From positions 124,001-188,000 of the forward strand of contig NZ_JAFVMF010000006.1 in the NCBI RefSeq assembly GCF_017377715.1: DNA of 64,000 nucleotides, written 5' to 3'. This document shows, in pieces, positions 18,972 to 27,730 of the stretch (positions are counted from its first letter, which is position 1; every line of letters begins with the position of its first letter). The notes under the pieces are model-generated. The model did no database searches. It had not been told where the DNA came from and saw only the letters and a program-made list of their open reading frames with translations. The DNA comes from Acetobacter sacchari. GTDB taxonomy: Bacteria > Pseudomonadota > Alphaproteobacteria > Acetobacterales > Acetobacteraceae. The position numbers and the translations under genes were made by a program.

Positions 18972-19076
18972 TCAGGACTCTTCCATGAAAAAATATAATC
19001 GAATAAACCGGAAGCATGTGAAGTCATGGTGCTGTGGCGATCGGCTGCGCGGGGACCGGCGGCGGTGGGACGCAGG

Positions 19077-19829
19077 TCAGTGCGCTCCTTTTTGGAACAG
19101 AACAGCAGGAAGGGTCTTTAAAAGGATCATGATATCCCGCCCCAGTGTCCATCCTCGGACATAGTCTGTGTCAAGCCGGACACGCTCCCCATAACTGGTG
19201 TCGCTGCGCCCGCTCACCTGCCACAAGCCTGTGACGCCGGGGCGAACCGCCAGATAATATCGCGCGTTACGCCCATAATAATCCAGCTCGGATTCAACCA
19301 CGGGCCGAGGGCCGACCAGACTCATTTCAAGGCGCAGCACGTTCAATAACTGCGGCAACTCGTCGAGACTCGTTTTGCGCAAGAAACGTCCGACGGGGGT
19401 GATTCTCGGATCGTTCTTCAGTTTGCGCGTCGCGGCCCATTCCGCCGCGGCCACCGGGTCGTTTGCAAGGATGTCATCAAGCGCCTGAGCAGAGTTTACG
19501 ACCATGCTTCTGAATTTCAGGCAAGGGAATAGCTTGCCGTTCAGGCCGACGCGCATGTGACCGTAGGTTCCCGGACCGCCGTCCAGACGCACAAGAACCC
19601 AAAGCACCAGCAGCACGGGGGAGGCGGCAAGCAGAAGCAACGCGGCTCCGAAGATATCCAGAGCAACTTTTGTGCTTCGTTCGACTTTGAAACGAAAACC
19701 GCTTCGGACGAAAATTGATTCATCCGCCATTTCTGGAGAGAAGTCCGTCGTGGTGTGAAGGGCGTCAGACGCCGATCCCGCTGCTTCGGGATGGCGTTTT
19801 GTATGGGCGCCGGAAATGGACGCGCTCAT
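19077..19829 (-). CDS. Undecaprenyl-phosphate sugar phosphotransferase (GumD/ExoY-like)
   Basis: This is the priming phosphoglycosyltransferase, which moves a sugar-1-phosphate from a nucleotide sugar to undecaprenyl phosphate. After about 60 variable residues comes a membrane hairpin ([20 protein letters not shown]), then [21 protein letters not shown] and MSLVGPRPV, the catalytic core of the bacterial sugar transferase family, ending with the [12 protein letters not shown] motif. The start at ATG 19829 has GGAG upstream; the longer frame to 19949 lacks one. It is the first gene of the minus-strand EPS operon and faces the OM-barrel gene across a shared promoter region. Confidence 0.92.
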   Translation of the reverse strand: MSASISGAHTKRHPEAAGSASDALHTTTDFSPEMADESIFVRSGFRFKVERSTKVALDIFGAALLLLAASPVLLVLWVLVRLDGGPGTYGHMRVGLNGKLFPCLKFRSMVVNSAQALDDILANDPVAAAEWAATRKLKNDPRITPVGRFLRKTSLDELPQLLNVLRLEMSLVGPRPVVESELDYYGRNARYYLAVRPGVTGLWQVSGRSDTSYGERVRLDTDYVRGWTLGRDIMILLKTLPAVLFQKGAH

Positions 19830-20196
19830 GGGGCACAGACTCCATTGCGAAATTGAGAGCGAGTGACCGCCCATGAAATGGCGCGTAGATTTCGGCGCCA
19901 CCGGCGTGACCGTCGATCGCCTGAACCCGACCGTGTCGCCACGCTGCATGCGTTTTGCACGGCTCCTTATTACGACAACAACATCTGTTTAGCAGCAAAA
20001 TCATGCGCGCGGAGCGGCAAGTTACGTAGTATAACGAAGAATTAACGGGGGTGATCCACGCTTACCGTCAAATCGTCGTTAAAGTGATTTGGCGTCGGAG
20101 ACGTGTTTGTATTGCCGGGAGCAGCGCGTTAAGAACTGGGCTTCTTTGGTGGGTCGGAGATTCGTGCTGTATTTCAAACACACTGAAGAGTCGGGC
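19830..20196. promoter_or_regulatory. Divergent promoter region of the EPS locus
   Basis: This 367 bp gap separates the two divergently transcribed EPS operons, so both promoters must lie here. The stretch 19975-20100 is locally AT-richer, with repeated TTAACG/CGTTA-type elements (near 20040 and 20075). I could not assign -35/-10 hexamers with confidence. Confidence 0.4.
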
Positions 20197-21528
20197 ATGA
20201 ACCAGAAAGCTGGTGCGCCTACCCTGGCCGCAGCATGCGGGATTGCGTTCTTCATGCTTCCTCTCGCCGCCAACGCGCAGGTGATCCAAAACTACTTCCC
20301 GGCTCTGGGTAGTGGCGCAGGGGAGCTGAGCACCGAACCCACGCAGGTCAAGGCGGCCCGCGCTTACCAAGCGCAGGGATTCCAGTCTGGCCCCGTCATC
20401 GTGAATCTGGATGGTTCAGAGGGCGGCGGCTATGACAGTAACGTCGATATGTTGCCTGCCGCGCATTCGAGCGCGGTGATCAACACGCAGGGCCATCTAT
20501 CGGTCGTTTCGCGCTTTCCGCACAACGATCAGGTGCACGGCGATATAAGCGTTTCGGATACGCGTTATCCCTCCCGGGCGGTTCAGAACCGAACGACGTG
20601 GACCGCAAATGTCGGCGGCACACATTATTTTGGTCGAGACGAGCTGGGTTTCTCGTACACTCACCTTTCGCTGGTGCAGATGCCGTCGGAAGCGGGCGCT
20701 CTGATTTTGAGCAGCCCTGTGCCGTATACGGTTGAAGATGGGCGCATCAGCTATCTGGTCCACACGCATGGAAGAGCCAGTTTTCAACCTTTTGTGGAAG
20801 CTCAGCGCTACGCGTTCGGACGCCCGGCGACGGTGAATAACGCGGGAGCCTACACCAACCAGACGTATCGTAACCGTGTCGTCATCAATGAAGGTGTCAC
20901 CAGTCGGTACGAGCTGATGGCGGAGACGCATCTTCTTGTGGTCGCGCAGGGGACGGAAATTCGTTACGATACTCCAGCGTCCGGATACCCTAGCCGAAAT
21001 TCGAATGGTTTTTCCATTCTGGGTGGCTACGACGCGGGTTGGAAGGGGCCGATCAAGTTCCGTGCGCTCCTCGGCTACCAGATGCGTCGTTACGCCTCGA
21101 CGCTTTATGGGAAGATTACCTCGCCAGTGGCTGAAGCCCAGCTTAGTTGGGAGCCGACACGGCTTACCAGCGCCGTGCTCAGCGTGCGCCACGGTATCGA
21201 GGACAGTGCATTCGAAGGCGTGGTCGGTTTCACGAATACTGCGGCGTCGCTCGTCGTGACGCATGCGCTGCAACGCAACGTGCTGTTGACGTTCAATGCG
21301 CAGGTCAACAAAGCATCCTATCCCGCGACGCCTGCAGCGCTGAAGGGAACGCCTGTCTATCAGGTGGCCAGCGACCAGAATACTTACGGTTTCGGCCTCA
21401 GCGGGCAGGTTTTTTTAAACCGTCACCTCTCGGTGACCGCCAATTACAGTTACCTGAGCCAAAGTGTCTATCAGAGCGCGATGTTCCCGGTGCACATGGC
21501 TCAGCTCAGCGTGCATTTCGCTCTTTAA
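20197..21528 (+). CDS. Outer-membrane beta-barrel protein of the EPS locus
   Basis: This 443-residue protein starts at ATG 20197 with GAAGAG upstream. The signal peptide (MNQKAGAPTLAAACGIAFFM onward) ends at ANAQ. The mature part is made of alternating polar/aromatic strands, with repeated 'NR...Y.L' and 'G.GLSG' turns, and ends in a barrel-type strand with terminal Leu (QLSVHFAL). It resembles the putative beta-barrel porin-2 family often found in polysaccharide export loci. It may form part of the export route or anchor polymer at the surface; function is inferred only from context. Confidence 0.8.
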   Translation: MNQKAGAPTLAAACGIAFFMLPLAANAQVIQNYFPALGSGAGELSTEPTQVKAARAYQAQGFQSGPVIVNLDGSEGGGYDSNVDMLPAAHSSAVINTQGHLSVVSRFPHNDQVHGDISVSDTRYPSRAVQNRTTWTANVGGTHYFGRDELGFSYTHLSLVQMPSEAGALILSSPVPYTVEDGRISYLVHTHGRASFQPFVEAQRYAFGRPATVNNAGAYTNQTYRNRVVINEGVTSRYELMAETHLLVVAQGTEIRYDTPASGYPSRNSNGFSILGGYDAGWKGPIKFRALLGYQMRRYASTLYGKITSPVAEAQLSWEPTRLTSAVLSVRHGIEDSAFEGVVGFTNTAASLVVTHALQRNVLLTFNAQVNKASYPATPAALKGTPVYQVASDQNTYGFGLSGQVFLNRHLSVTANYSYLSQSVYQSAMFPVHMAQLSVHFAL

Positions 21529-21558
21529 GCCAGTTTTCATTTTCAGCAGGGAAGTCGG

Positions 21559-22149
21559 ATGATGCTTTCGTCGGGATATAGCTTCGGTCGTTCGGTTCGT
21601 GCGGCGGCTTTGCTAGGGAGTGTGGCGTTATCGGCGGCTGGCTGTGCGGGTGGATACAACCTGAAACCAGCGCCGCCTTACGATCCGGGCCAATACAAGC
21701 TTGGTGTCGACGATGAAATTCGCGTCATCACATATGGGCAGGATCAGCTGACTTCAGACTTCAGGGTCGATAGCAACGGTAAGGTGGCGTTTCCGCTGAC
21801 CGATGGATTACAGGCCGCCGGTCTTACGACCCGGCAGTTTGCGAACGAGGTCGCGGAGGCGTTGGAAAAATCGCGGATGCTGCGCGACCCGAAAGTGTCG
21901 GTCGAAATTACCGCATACCGCATGGTGTCCGTTCTGGGTGAAGTCGCCCGTCCTGGTCAGTATCCCTACCAACCGGGGATGACGATGTTGACGGCCGTGG
22001 CTTCGGCTGGCGGGTTTACCTACCGCTCGCTTGAAAGCCGCGCCTATGTCTTGCGGCAGGAGGGCGACCACACAGTCGTCGGTAAACTGAAGCCCCAAGA
22101 TTATGTCAAACCCGGAGATGTCATCAAGATTTACGAAAGGCACTTCTAA
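21559..22149 (+). CDS. Polysaccharide export lipoprotein, Wza/GumB-like
   Basis: This 196-residue lipoprotein has the lipobox LSAAGC with Cys29. YKLGVDDEIRVITYGQDQLT begins the poly_export domain and VSVLGEVARPGQYPYQPGMT is the SLBB domain. Like GumB it is short and lacks the C-terminal amphipathic helix of Wza, so it probably works together with the barrel protein encoded just upstream. It forms the periplasmic and outer-membrane part of the export channel and pairs with the Wzc-like protein across the divergent promoter. It lies 30 bp after the barrel gene. Confidence 0.93.
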   Translation: MMLSSGYSFGRSVRAAALLGSVALSAAGCAGGYNLKPAPPYDPGQYKLGVDDEIRVITYGQDQLTSDFRVDSNGKVAFPLTDGLQAAGLTTRQFANEVAEALEKSRMLRDPKVSVEITAYRMVSVLGEVARPGQYPYQPGMTMLTAVASAGGFTYRSLESRAYVLRQEGDHTVVGKLKPQDYVKPGDVIKIYERHF

Positions 22150-22219
22150 GACGAAACAGCTCTGAAGAAACTCAGCGTCGGGATGGGCGCCGGAATCCAT
22201 TAGGGTTCTTCGCTGGGCA

Positions 22220-22426
22220 CTACCTCAACGCGGCGATCAGGCCGCCGATGATGGGAAGCCACGCGAGCAGGCCCAGAACGACGCCGAGCACCACGCCGCG
22301 CGCCGTAGACGTCCGTTCGTCGGATTTGGCGGTATCGCCTGAGACCGAAGAGCGGGCGGCTATAGTGTTGCTGGAAGAAGCCTGCCTCATTGTCGTCAGC
22401 TCACCCCAAAGAATCCGTCCGATCAT
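22220..22426 (-). CDS. Possible small membrane protein
   Basis: This 68-residue frame has a Ser/Thr-rich N-terminal half and one hydrophobic C-terminal helix (GVVLGVVLGLLAWLPIIGGL). A second ATG at 22390 is a possible alternative start. It is antisense to the EPS operon direction, in a 414 bp gap between the Wza-like gene and the next glycosyltransferase. The clean membrane segment argues that it is real; the small size and lack of a recognised family keep confidence low. The rest of the gap shows nothing else. Confidence 0.4.
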   Translation of the reverse strand: MIGRILWGELTTMRQASSSNTIAARSSVSGDTAKSDERTSTARGVVLGVVLGLLAWLPIIGGLIAALR

Positions 22427-22563
22427 TGTCGGAACCTAATTGACGAAGATTTAACAGCCCCCGCGCGATTTAAAAGCGACATCTGACATGCACTGGTTCC
22501 CGCGCGGAGCCAAAAAAGATCGAAAACAGACGGCCAGACTGCCGACGCAAGTGAGGAAGCGAT

Positions 22564-23766
22564 ATGACGACACCGATCTCGCAAGTGAAAGTAGCCATCA
22601 TCCACGAATGGCTTGAGCACTACGCCGGTTCGGAGCGTGTTGTCGCCGAGCTTCTTAAAATCTTCCCGCAGGCTGAAATATTCGCGGTGGTCGATTTCCT
22701 TCCTCCGGAAGAGCGCGGATTTCTGGGCGGCCGAAAGGTAACCACCACGTTTGTCCAGAAGCTGCCCTTCGCGCGCAAATATTTCCGACACTACCTGGGG
22801 TTGATGCCAATCGCGGTCGAGCAGTTCGATCTCGCCAAATTTGACCTGATCGTGTCCAGCCATCACGCGGTGGCGAAGGGCATCATCACTGGTCCCGACC
22901 AGTTCCATATCTGCTACGTGCACTCGCCAATGCGTTACGCATGGGACATGCAGGCCGCCTATCTTCGTCAGAGCGGGCTTGAACGTGGCCTGAAGGGGAT
23001 GTTCGTACGCTGGATGCTGCACCGGATCCGGACGTGGGACGTGCGGGCGGCTTCAGGCGTCGATGTATTTGTAGCCAATTCCTCCTATATCGCGCGCCGC
23101 ATTCGCAAGGTGTATCGGCGCGATGCGTTGGTTATCCACCCGCCGGTAGAAATCGAACGTTTTCAGGTCGCAAAGACCGAGCGTTCATCCTACATCGTCG
23201 CTGCGCGGCAGGTCCCGTACAAGCGTGTCGATCTCGTCGTGGAAGCGTTTCGCAAGATGCCGCAACGTAAGCTTATGGTCGTGGGCGGCGGTCCTGATCA
23301 CGACAAAATCGTCGAACTGGCGGCCGGATCGCCGAATATTACGGTGAAAGGCAAAGTGCCGCACGACGAGTTGCTGGCCTTGATGCAGGGCGCCAAGGCG
23401 TTCGTATTCGCCGCCGAGGAAGATTTCGGCATCGCGCTGGTGGAGGCGCAAGCCTGCGGCACTCCGCTCATCGCGTTCGGTCGCGGGGGAGCGCTGGATA
23501 TTGTGCGTCTGGAGGGCGATCCTGAAGGCTGTACAGGGGTGCTGTTCGACACGCAGGATGCCGATGCGATTGTCGCGGCGGTCGACTGGTTTGAGGCTGC
23601 CGACGCGTCGATTACTCCGGAAAACTGCCGCCGCAACGCGCTGCGGTTTTCGGAAGAGGCGTTCCGTCAACACGTGACAAAGTTGGCGGAGGGACTGCTC
23701 GACCAGGGGCTGCCGACATCGCGTGTCTCGGATCCGTTGACGAGCATGACGATCGAAGCCGAATAA
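22564..23766 (+). CDS. GT4 family glycosyltransferase (EPS locus)
   Basis: This 400-residue GT-B enzyme starts VKVAIIHEWLEHYAGSERVV, a signature of the GumH/AceC-like mannosyltransferase group, with ICYVHSPMRYAWD in the acceptor domain. The C-terminal domain has ARQVPYKRVDLVVEAF and AAEEDFGIALVEAQACGTPL, the donor-site EX7E motif. It probably adds a mannose or related sugar to the lipid-linked precursor; the specificity is inference. GAGGAA lies just upstream of the ATG. It belongs to the plus-strand EPS operon. Confidence 0.9.
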   Translation: MTTPISQVKVAIIHEWLEHYAGSERVVAELLKIFPQAEIFAVVDFLPPEERGFLGGRKVTTTFVQKLPFARKYFRHYLGLMPIAVEQFDLAKFDLIVSSHHAVAKGIITGPDQFHICYVHSPMRYAWDMQAAYLRQSGLERGLKGMFVRWMLHRIRTWDVRAASGVDVFVANSSYIARRIRKVYRRDALVIHPPVEIERFQVAKTERSSYIVAARQVPYKRVDLVVEAFRKMPQRKLMVVGGGPDHDKIVELAAGSPNITVKGKVPHDELLALMQGAKAFVFAAEEDFGIALVEAQACGTPLIAFGRGGALDIVRLEGDPEGCTGVLFDTQDADAIVAAVDWFEAADASITPENCRRNALRFSEEAFRQHVTKLAEGLLDQGLPTSRVSDPLTSMTIEAE

Positions 23767-23879
23767 TCGCTTGCCTGATTTTTTAGGCGCCTGCCCCCTC
23801 AGACAGGCCATGTCACCGGGGCGCAGACTATGACTTCATCGCGCGCTGCTGGGTTTGCGCCACGTGGAGGCCGATTTCG

Positions 23880-25298
23880 ATGACCGTGCCTTTGATGGGC
23901 GCCATCCTGTTTCCGCTTTGTTTCCTGCTGTGGGCGAAACCGGATCGTATGCTCGGCCTGCTTCTGGTCGCCGGAGTATTTCCTGCGGCATCCGCGCTCA
24001 CGCTCGGAAGCGTCTGTCTGCAGCCATCGCTTGTCCCAGGCCTCGCGTTTATCTCCTACGTCGTTCTGCAGAAGCTTCTCGGCGCTCGATATCCGGGACA
24101 GGATGCGGCGTCACGGTTATGCGGCCCCATGATGCTGGCCACAGGATGGGCGCTGGTCGGCTCCATCGTCATGCCGCGACTGTTTCGGAATCAGGTTCAT
24201 GTCTGGCCACAGAAGCAGGATCTGGTTGGCGGTCAGGTCCTGCTGACGCCGACTTTCGGCAATATCTCGCAAGACACATACTTGCTGCTGAACGTGCTGC
24301 TGATGGTGCTCGCCGCGCAGTACCTGACCCGGTGGCAAGTGAAGCTGAGCCGCCTGTATTATGCGTATCTCGCCGCAGGGTGGCTGGTGGTGGTCCTATG
24401 CGTCTGGCAGTTCGGCAGCCGCGTGGGCGGCCTGCCGTTCCCGAAGACGTTTTTCTACTCGAACACCGGATGGGCGGTGTTGGATAACCAGATGGCGGGA
24501 CCGGTGCCGCGCATCAACGCGACCTTCAGCGAACCGTCAGCCTGTGCGTCATATCTCGCGGGCATTCTGTTCTCGACGGTCTGGGTGACGTTGAAAGGCT
24601 ACAAGGTTCGCTTCTCCCGCCTGCTCATCGCGGCCTCCGCTTTGGGCATGTGCCTGACGACCTCGACGACCGGATTCGCCGCTGTCGCGGTAGGGGCGCT
24701 GCTGATGCCGATCATGGTCGTGGCGACAGGCGCCGCGCGCCTGCTTGGACGGATCGGGCAACTGGCTATGATTTGCGCCGTGCTTCTGGGCGTCGGCGGT
24801 TTGGCCGTGGCGACGTTCTCTCCCCACACCGTGGAAAGCGCGCAGATGATCGCGTCGAGCACGGCGGAAAAAAAGAACAGCGTGTCGTATCAGGAACGCT
24901 CGCAGGCCGACGCCGACTCCCTTACGGCCTTCGCCGAGACCTACGGGCTGGGGGTCGGATGGGGCAGCAATCGTTCGTCCAGCCTCATTCCCGGTCTGTT
25001 GGCGACTGTGGGCGCCGTCGGCGTCATCTGTCTTGCGGTTTTTGACTGGAGACTTATGAAATCCGCCGCGTGGGCCTTGCGCGCTGCGCCGGGGTCGCCT
25101 GAAACCATGGTGGTTGAGGGCGTCATGGCGGCGCTCGCTGGACGTCTGACGGCGGCGTGCATCTCGGGCCCGACCATAGGCCTGCCGGATTTTTACGTGC
25201 TGATCGCGGTGGCAATTGCAGCCATTGTGCGCGTTCAGATGCTCAGTCGGGCGACAAGTGTTGCTGTCCCGGTAGGGGCGTTGATCGCCGCGGAGTGA
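23880..25298 (+). CDS. Multi-pass membrane protein, probable polysaccharide polymerase (Wzy/GumE-like)
   Basis: The 472 residues contain about ten or more hydrophobic helices (for example AILFPLCFLLWA, LLIAASALGMCLTTSTTGFA) and a large periplasmic loop around 330-370 (YQERSQADADSLTAFAETYG). This topology, and the TTSTTGFAAVAVG helix, is that of O-antigen ligase/polymerase-type proteins. In this locus it is the only candidate for joining repeat units at the periplasmic face of the membrane. Sequence similarity among such polymerases is weak, so the assignment rests on topology and context. Confidence 0.75.
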   Translation: MTVPLMGAILFPLCFLLWAKPDRMLGLLLVAGVFPAASALTLGSVCLQPSLVPGLAFISYVVLQKLLGARYPGQDAASRLCGPMMLATGWALVGSIVMPRLFRNQVHVWPQKQDLVGGQVLLTPTFGNISQDTYLLLNVLLMVLAAQYLTRWQVKLSRLYYAYLAAGWLVVVLCVWQFGSRVGGLPFPKTFFYSNTGWAVLDNQMAGPVPRINATFSEPSACASYLAGILFSTVWVTLKGYKVRFSRLLIAASALGMCLTTSTTGFAAVAVGALLMPIMVVATGAARLLGRIGQLAMICAVLLGVGGLAVATFSPHTVESAQMIASSTAEKKNSVSYQERSQADADSLTAFAETYGLGVGWGSNRSSSLIPGLLATVGAVGVICLAVFDWRLMKSAAWALRAAPGSPETMVVEGVMAALAGRLTAACISGPTIGLPDFYVLIAVAIAAIVRVQMLSRATSVAVPVGALIAAE

Positions 25299-25308
25299 CC
25301 TTTATCGA

Positions 25309-25899
25309 ATGATTGGAGCGTTTACGGATTTCGCGGATCAGGGGCTTCTGATTCCGTTGGAAATCGCGGTCTTTTTCGTTTTGCTGGCTCTTGGGCGCCC
25401 ACGTGACGCCCGCGCGTGGGGCGTTGCGATGGCCGCCGGTTCGCTGCTGATTCTGCTGTTGAAGCTGTGGTTTGAACGCTGCGGCGTTCCCCAGCATCGC
25501 ATTATCTACAGCCCTAGCGGTCACTCTATGGCCGGCACAATGGTCTATGGCGGCCTTCTTGCACTCTTCTGCGGCAGCGACGTGGTGTTCGCATGCGGCG
25601 TGGTCCTGCTGGCAATCGCGTTCGCAACCTCCCGAATCGCTCTGGGCGTGCATACGGTCCCAGAGGTGACTCTCGGCGGTTTCATCGGGCTATGCGTGGC
25701 CGTCGCCCTGCGTCGGGCGCTGGCGCGCGAGCAGGCGGAAAGCCGCGCGGCTCTGTTTACGACGCTTGCGGTGTTCGGCGTGCTCGCGCTGGCGCTGCAC
25801 GGGTATCGATTGGGAGTAGAGCGCCGCATACAAGCGTTCGCGCATGCGGAACTGGGACGTCTGTTCTGTCAGGGACCCGGTCCCGGTCGGCACTTCTAA
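25309..25899 (+). CDS. PAP2-family membrane phosphatase
   Basis: This 196-residue integral membrane protein carries the PAP2 motifs SPSGHS (68-73, His72) and SRIALGVH (108-115, nucleophile-type His115). The first motif is less clear (LKLWFER, 52-58). Such enzymes dephosphorylate undecaprenyl pyrophosphate or other lipid phosphates. Starting 10 bp after the polymerase-like gene, it could recycle the polyprenyl carrier released during polymerisation. It is the last gene of the plus-strand operon and meets the M32 peptidase gene tail-to-tail 7 bp away. Confidence 0.85.
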   Translation: MIGAFTDFADQGLLIPLEIAVFFVLLALGRPRDARAWGVAMAAGSLLILLLKLWFERCGVPQHRIIYSPSGHSMAGTMVYGGLLALFCGSDVVFACGVVLLAIAFATSRIALGVHTVPEVTLGGFIGLCVAVALRRALAREQAESRAALFTTLAVFGVLALALHGYRLGVERRIQAFAHAELGRLFCQGPGPGRHF

Positions 25900-25906
25900 A
25901 CCTCTG

Positions 25907-27391
25907 TCAGTCTGCCAGATATCGCTCACGGATGTGGCGCAGGTAAGCCCCGGCGCCAAGCGGGCCGCCTGTGGCGTCCGCGATAATCTCCATCGTGGAG
26001 GCGCTGCTCGCTCTTTCATGCACCGTCTTGCGCAGCCAGCCGACAACATCGCCGAACTCTCCCCGGCGGACTGAGGCGTCGAGGTCGGGCAGAGCCGTCG
26101 CCGCCGCTTCCTTCAGTTGCGCCGCCGTCAGCGCCCCGAGAGCGTAACAGGGGAAATATCCCCATAGGCCGAGCGGCCAGTGAATGTCCTGCAGGCACCC
26201 GCGGCGATCATCAGGAACAGCGAGACCAAGGAGCGCCTTGATTCGGGCATTGAACGCTTCAGGCAGATCGCGAAGAGCGAGTGTCCCGTCGACCATCGCG
26301 CTTTCGAGTTCGTAGCGCGCGATAATGTGCGCAGGGTAAGTCACTTCGTCGGCGTCAACGCGGATGAAGCCGGGCTCGACTTTCGTCATGTGACGATAGA
26401 GAGTCTCCGAACTCCATCCCTCGCCACCAAAAGCACGCTCCATTGCTGGCGCCGCAAACGATGCGAATGCGGGTGATCTCGCGATCTGCATCTCCAGAAA
26501 CAAGGACTGGCTTTCGTGCATCGTCATGCCGCGCGCCGTCCCTACCGGCTGCCCGGCCCATGCCTTCGGCAGTCCCTGCTCGTAAAGAGCGTGCCCGGTT
26601 TCGTGCACGACGCCCAGAAACGCCGGGAGAAAATTCGCTTCGTCATAACGCGTCGTGATGCGAACGTCGTCGGTGGCGCCGCCACAGAAGGGGTGCGTGC
26701 TGACATCCAGCCTCCCGCGTGTCATGTCGAAGCCTACCGCCTCCATCATGGTCCGCCCGAATGCTTCCTGCGCTGCGACAGGGAATGGCGCGCGGCCCGG
26801 GCCCGCCTCGGCACCCGATCGAGAGGATTGTCGGTCCAGCACAGCTTGCAGCAGTGACGGCAGTTCCCGCCCAAGTTCGTCGAAAATCGGCGCAATGACG
26901 TCCCGACGCATTCCGGGGTCGAAGGCGTCCAGCATTGCGTCATAGGGGGAGAGGGATAACGCTTCGCCAGTCGCCACCGCGCATTCGCGCGTAAGGTCCA
27001 GCACGACCTGTAGCTCAGGGAGCAGTGCGGCGAAGTCGCTGTTCGCGCGCGCTCCACGCCAGACCATCTCACACCGGGAGCTGGCCTTGGACATTGCCTC
27101 GACAAGATCGCCTGGAACGGCCACTGCGCGAGCGTGCAGGCGCCGCATTTCTGCGAGATTGGCCGCCCGCCACGGATCGTCGCCAGAATCGGCGCGCTCC
27201 AGCAAGTCCTGCGTTTGGGGCGCAGTCAGAAGTTCGTGTCGCAGCCCCTCCAGAGTGGCCATGGTCGCGCCCCGACGTTCAGCGGCTCCATCCGGCATCA
27301 TCACGTCGCGATCCCATGACAGCACGCCCTGCGCGTCTCCCAGCGCGGAAAGACGGGCGAACAGGCGCTCGAGCGTTTCGTAAGCAGTCAT
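25907..27391 (-). CDS. M32 family metallocarboxypeptidase (thermostable carboxypeptidase 1-like)
   Basis: The 494-residue cytosolic zinc carboxypeptidase has the HExxH motif HETGH (263-267), DVRITTRY (242-249) just before it, and the GMTMHESQSLFLEMQ block, all family-diagnostic. The length is typical. It removes C-terminal residues other than proline from peptides, probably for peptide turnover. It starts at ATG 27391 and is transcribed alone. Confidence 0.94.
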   Translation of the reverse strand: MTAYETLERLFARLSALGDAQGVLSWDRDVMMPDGAAERRGATMATLEGLRHELLTAPQTQDLLERADSGDDPWRAANLAEMRRLHARAVAVPGDLVEAMSKASSRCEMVWRGARANSDFAALLPELQVVLDLTRECAVATGEALSLSPYDAMLDAFDPGMRRDVIAPIFDELGRELPSLLQAVLDRQSSRSGAEAGPGRAPFPVAAQEAFGRTMMEAVGFDMTRGRLDVSTHPFCGGATDDVRITTRYDEANFLPAFLGVVHETGHALYEQGLPKAWAGQPVGTARGMTMHESQSLFLEMQIARSPAFASFAAPAMERAFGGEGWSSETLYRHMTKVEPGFIRVDADEVTYPAHIIARYELESAMVDGTLALRDLPEAFNARIKALLGLAVPDDRRGCLQDIHWPLGLWGYFPCYALGALTAAQLKEAAATALPDLDASVRRGEFGDVVGWLRKTVHERASSASTMEIIADATGGPLGAGAYLRHIRERYLAD

Positions 27392-27423
27392 GACAGGTCA
27401 TCTCCATCATTAGTCGTGAGTCC

Positions 27424-27680
27424 TTACGTGCGACCCGAGAGCGCATGCAGGCGACGAAGCAGCCAATAAGGCGGTGTGGGGAGGGCGAAAAGATCGGTTT
27501 CAGGTAAGAGCCACTTCCGTATAGCGGTATCGGGATGCGGAGGCGACGCGCGCCCTTCAAGATACTGCACGGATAAGTTGGGTGGGCCTTCAGCGCGATT
27601 GCTAAGGCCGTTTCTCAGAGCTTCATTATGGGCGCGCGCTCGGGGTGCAGGTCTTCTGACGAGGCGGCAACGGGTATATT
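27424..27680 (-). pseudogene. Startless open frame, possible gene remnant
   Basis: Between the M32 peptidase and the TPR gene the minus strand has a stop-free stretch of about 84 codons ending at TAA 27426-27424. It reads HNEALRNGLSNRAEGPPNLS, then RKWLLPETDLFALPTPPYWL and LRRLHALSGRT. The composition is protein-like, but there is no ATG and no recognisable family. It may be the 3' remnant of a lost gene. The rest of 27392-27730 shows nothing further. Confidence 0.3.
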
Positions 27681-27730
27681 TTCACATCTCTGAAGTGGCC
27701 TTAAGGAATGACCTTCCGGGATGCGCCCGA

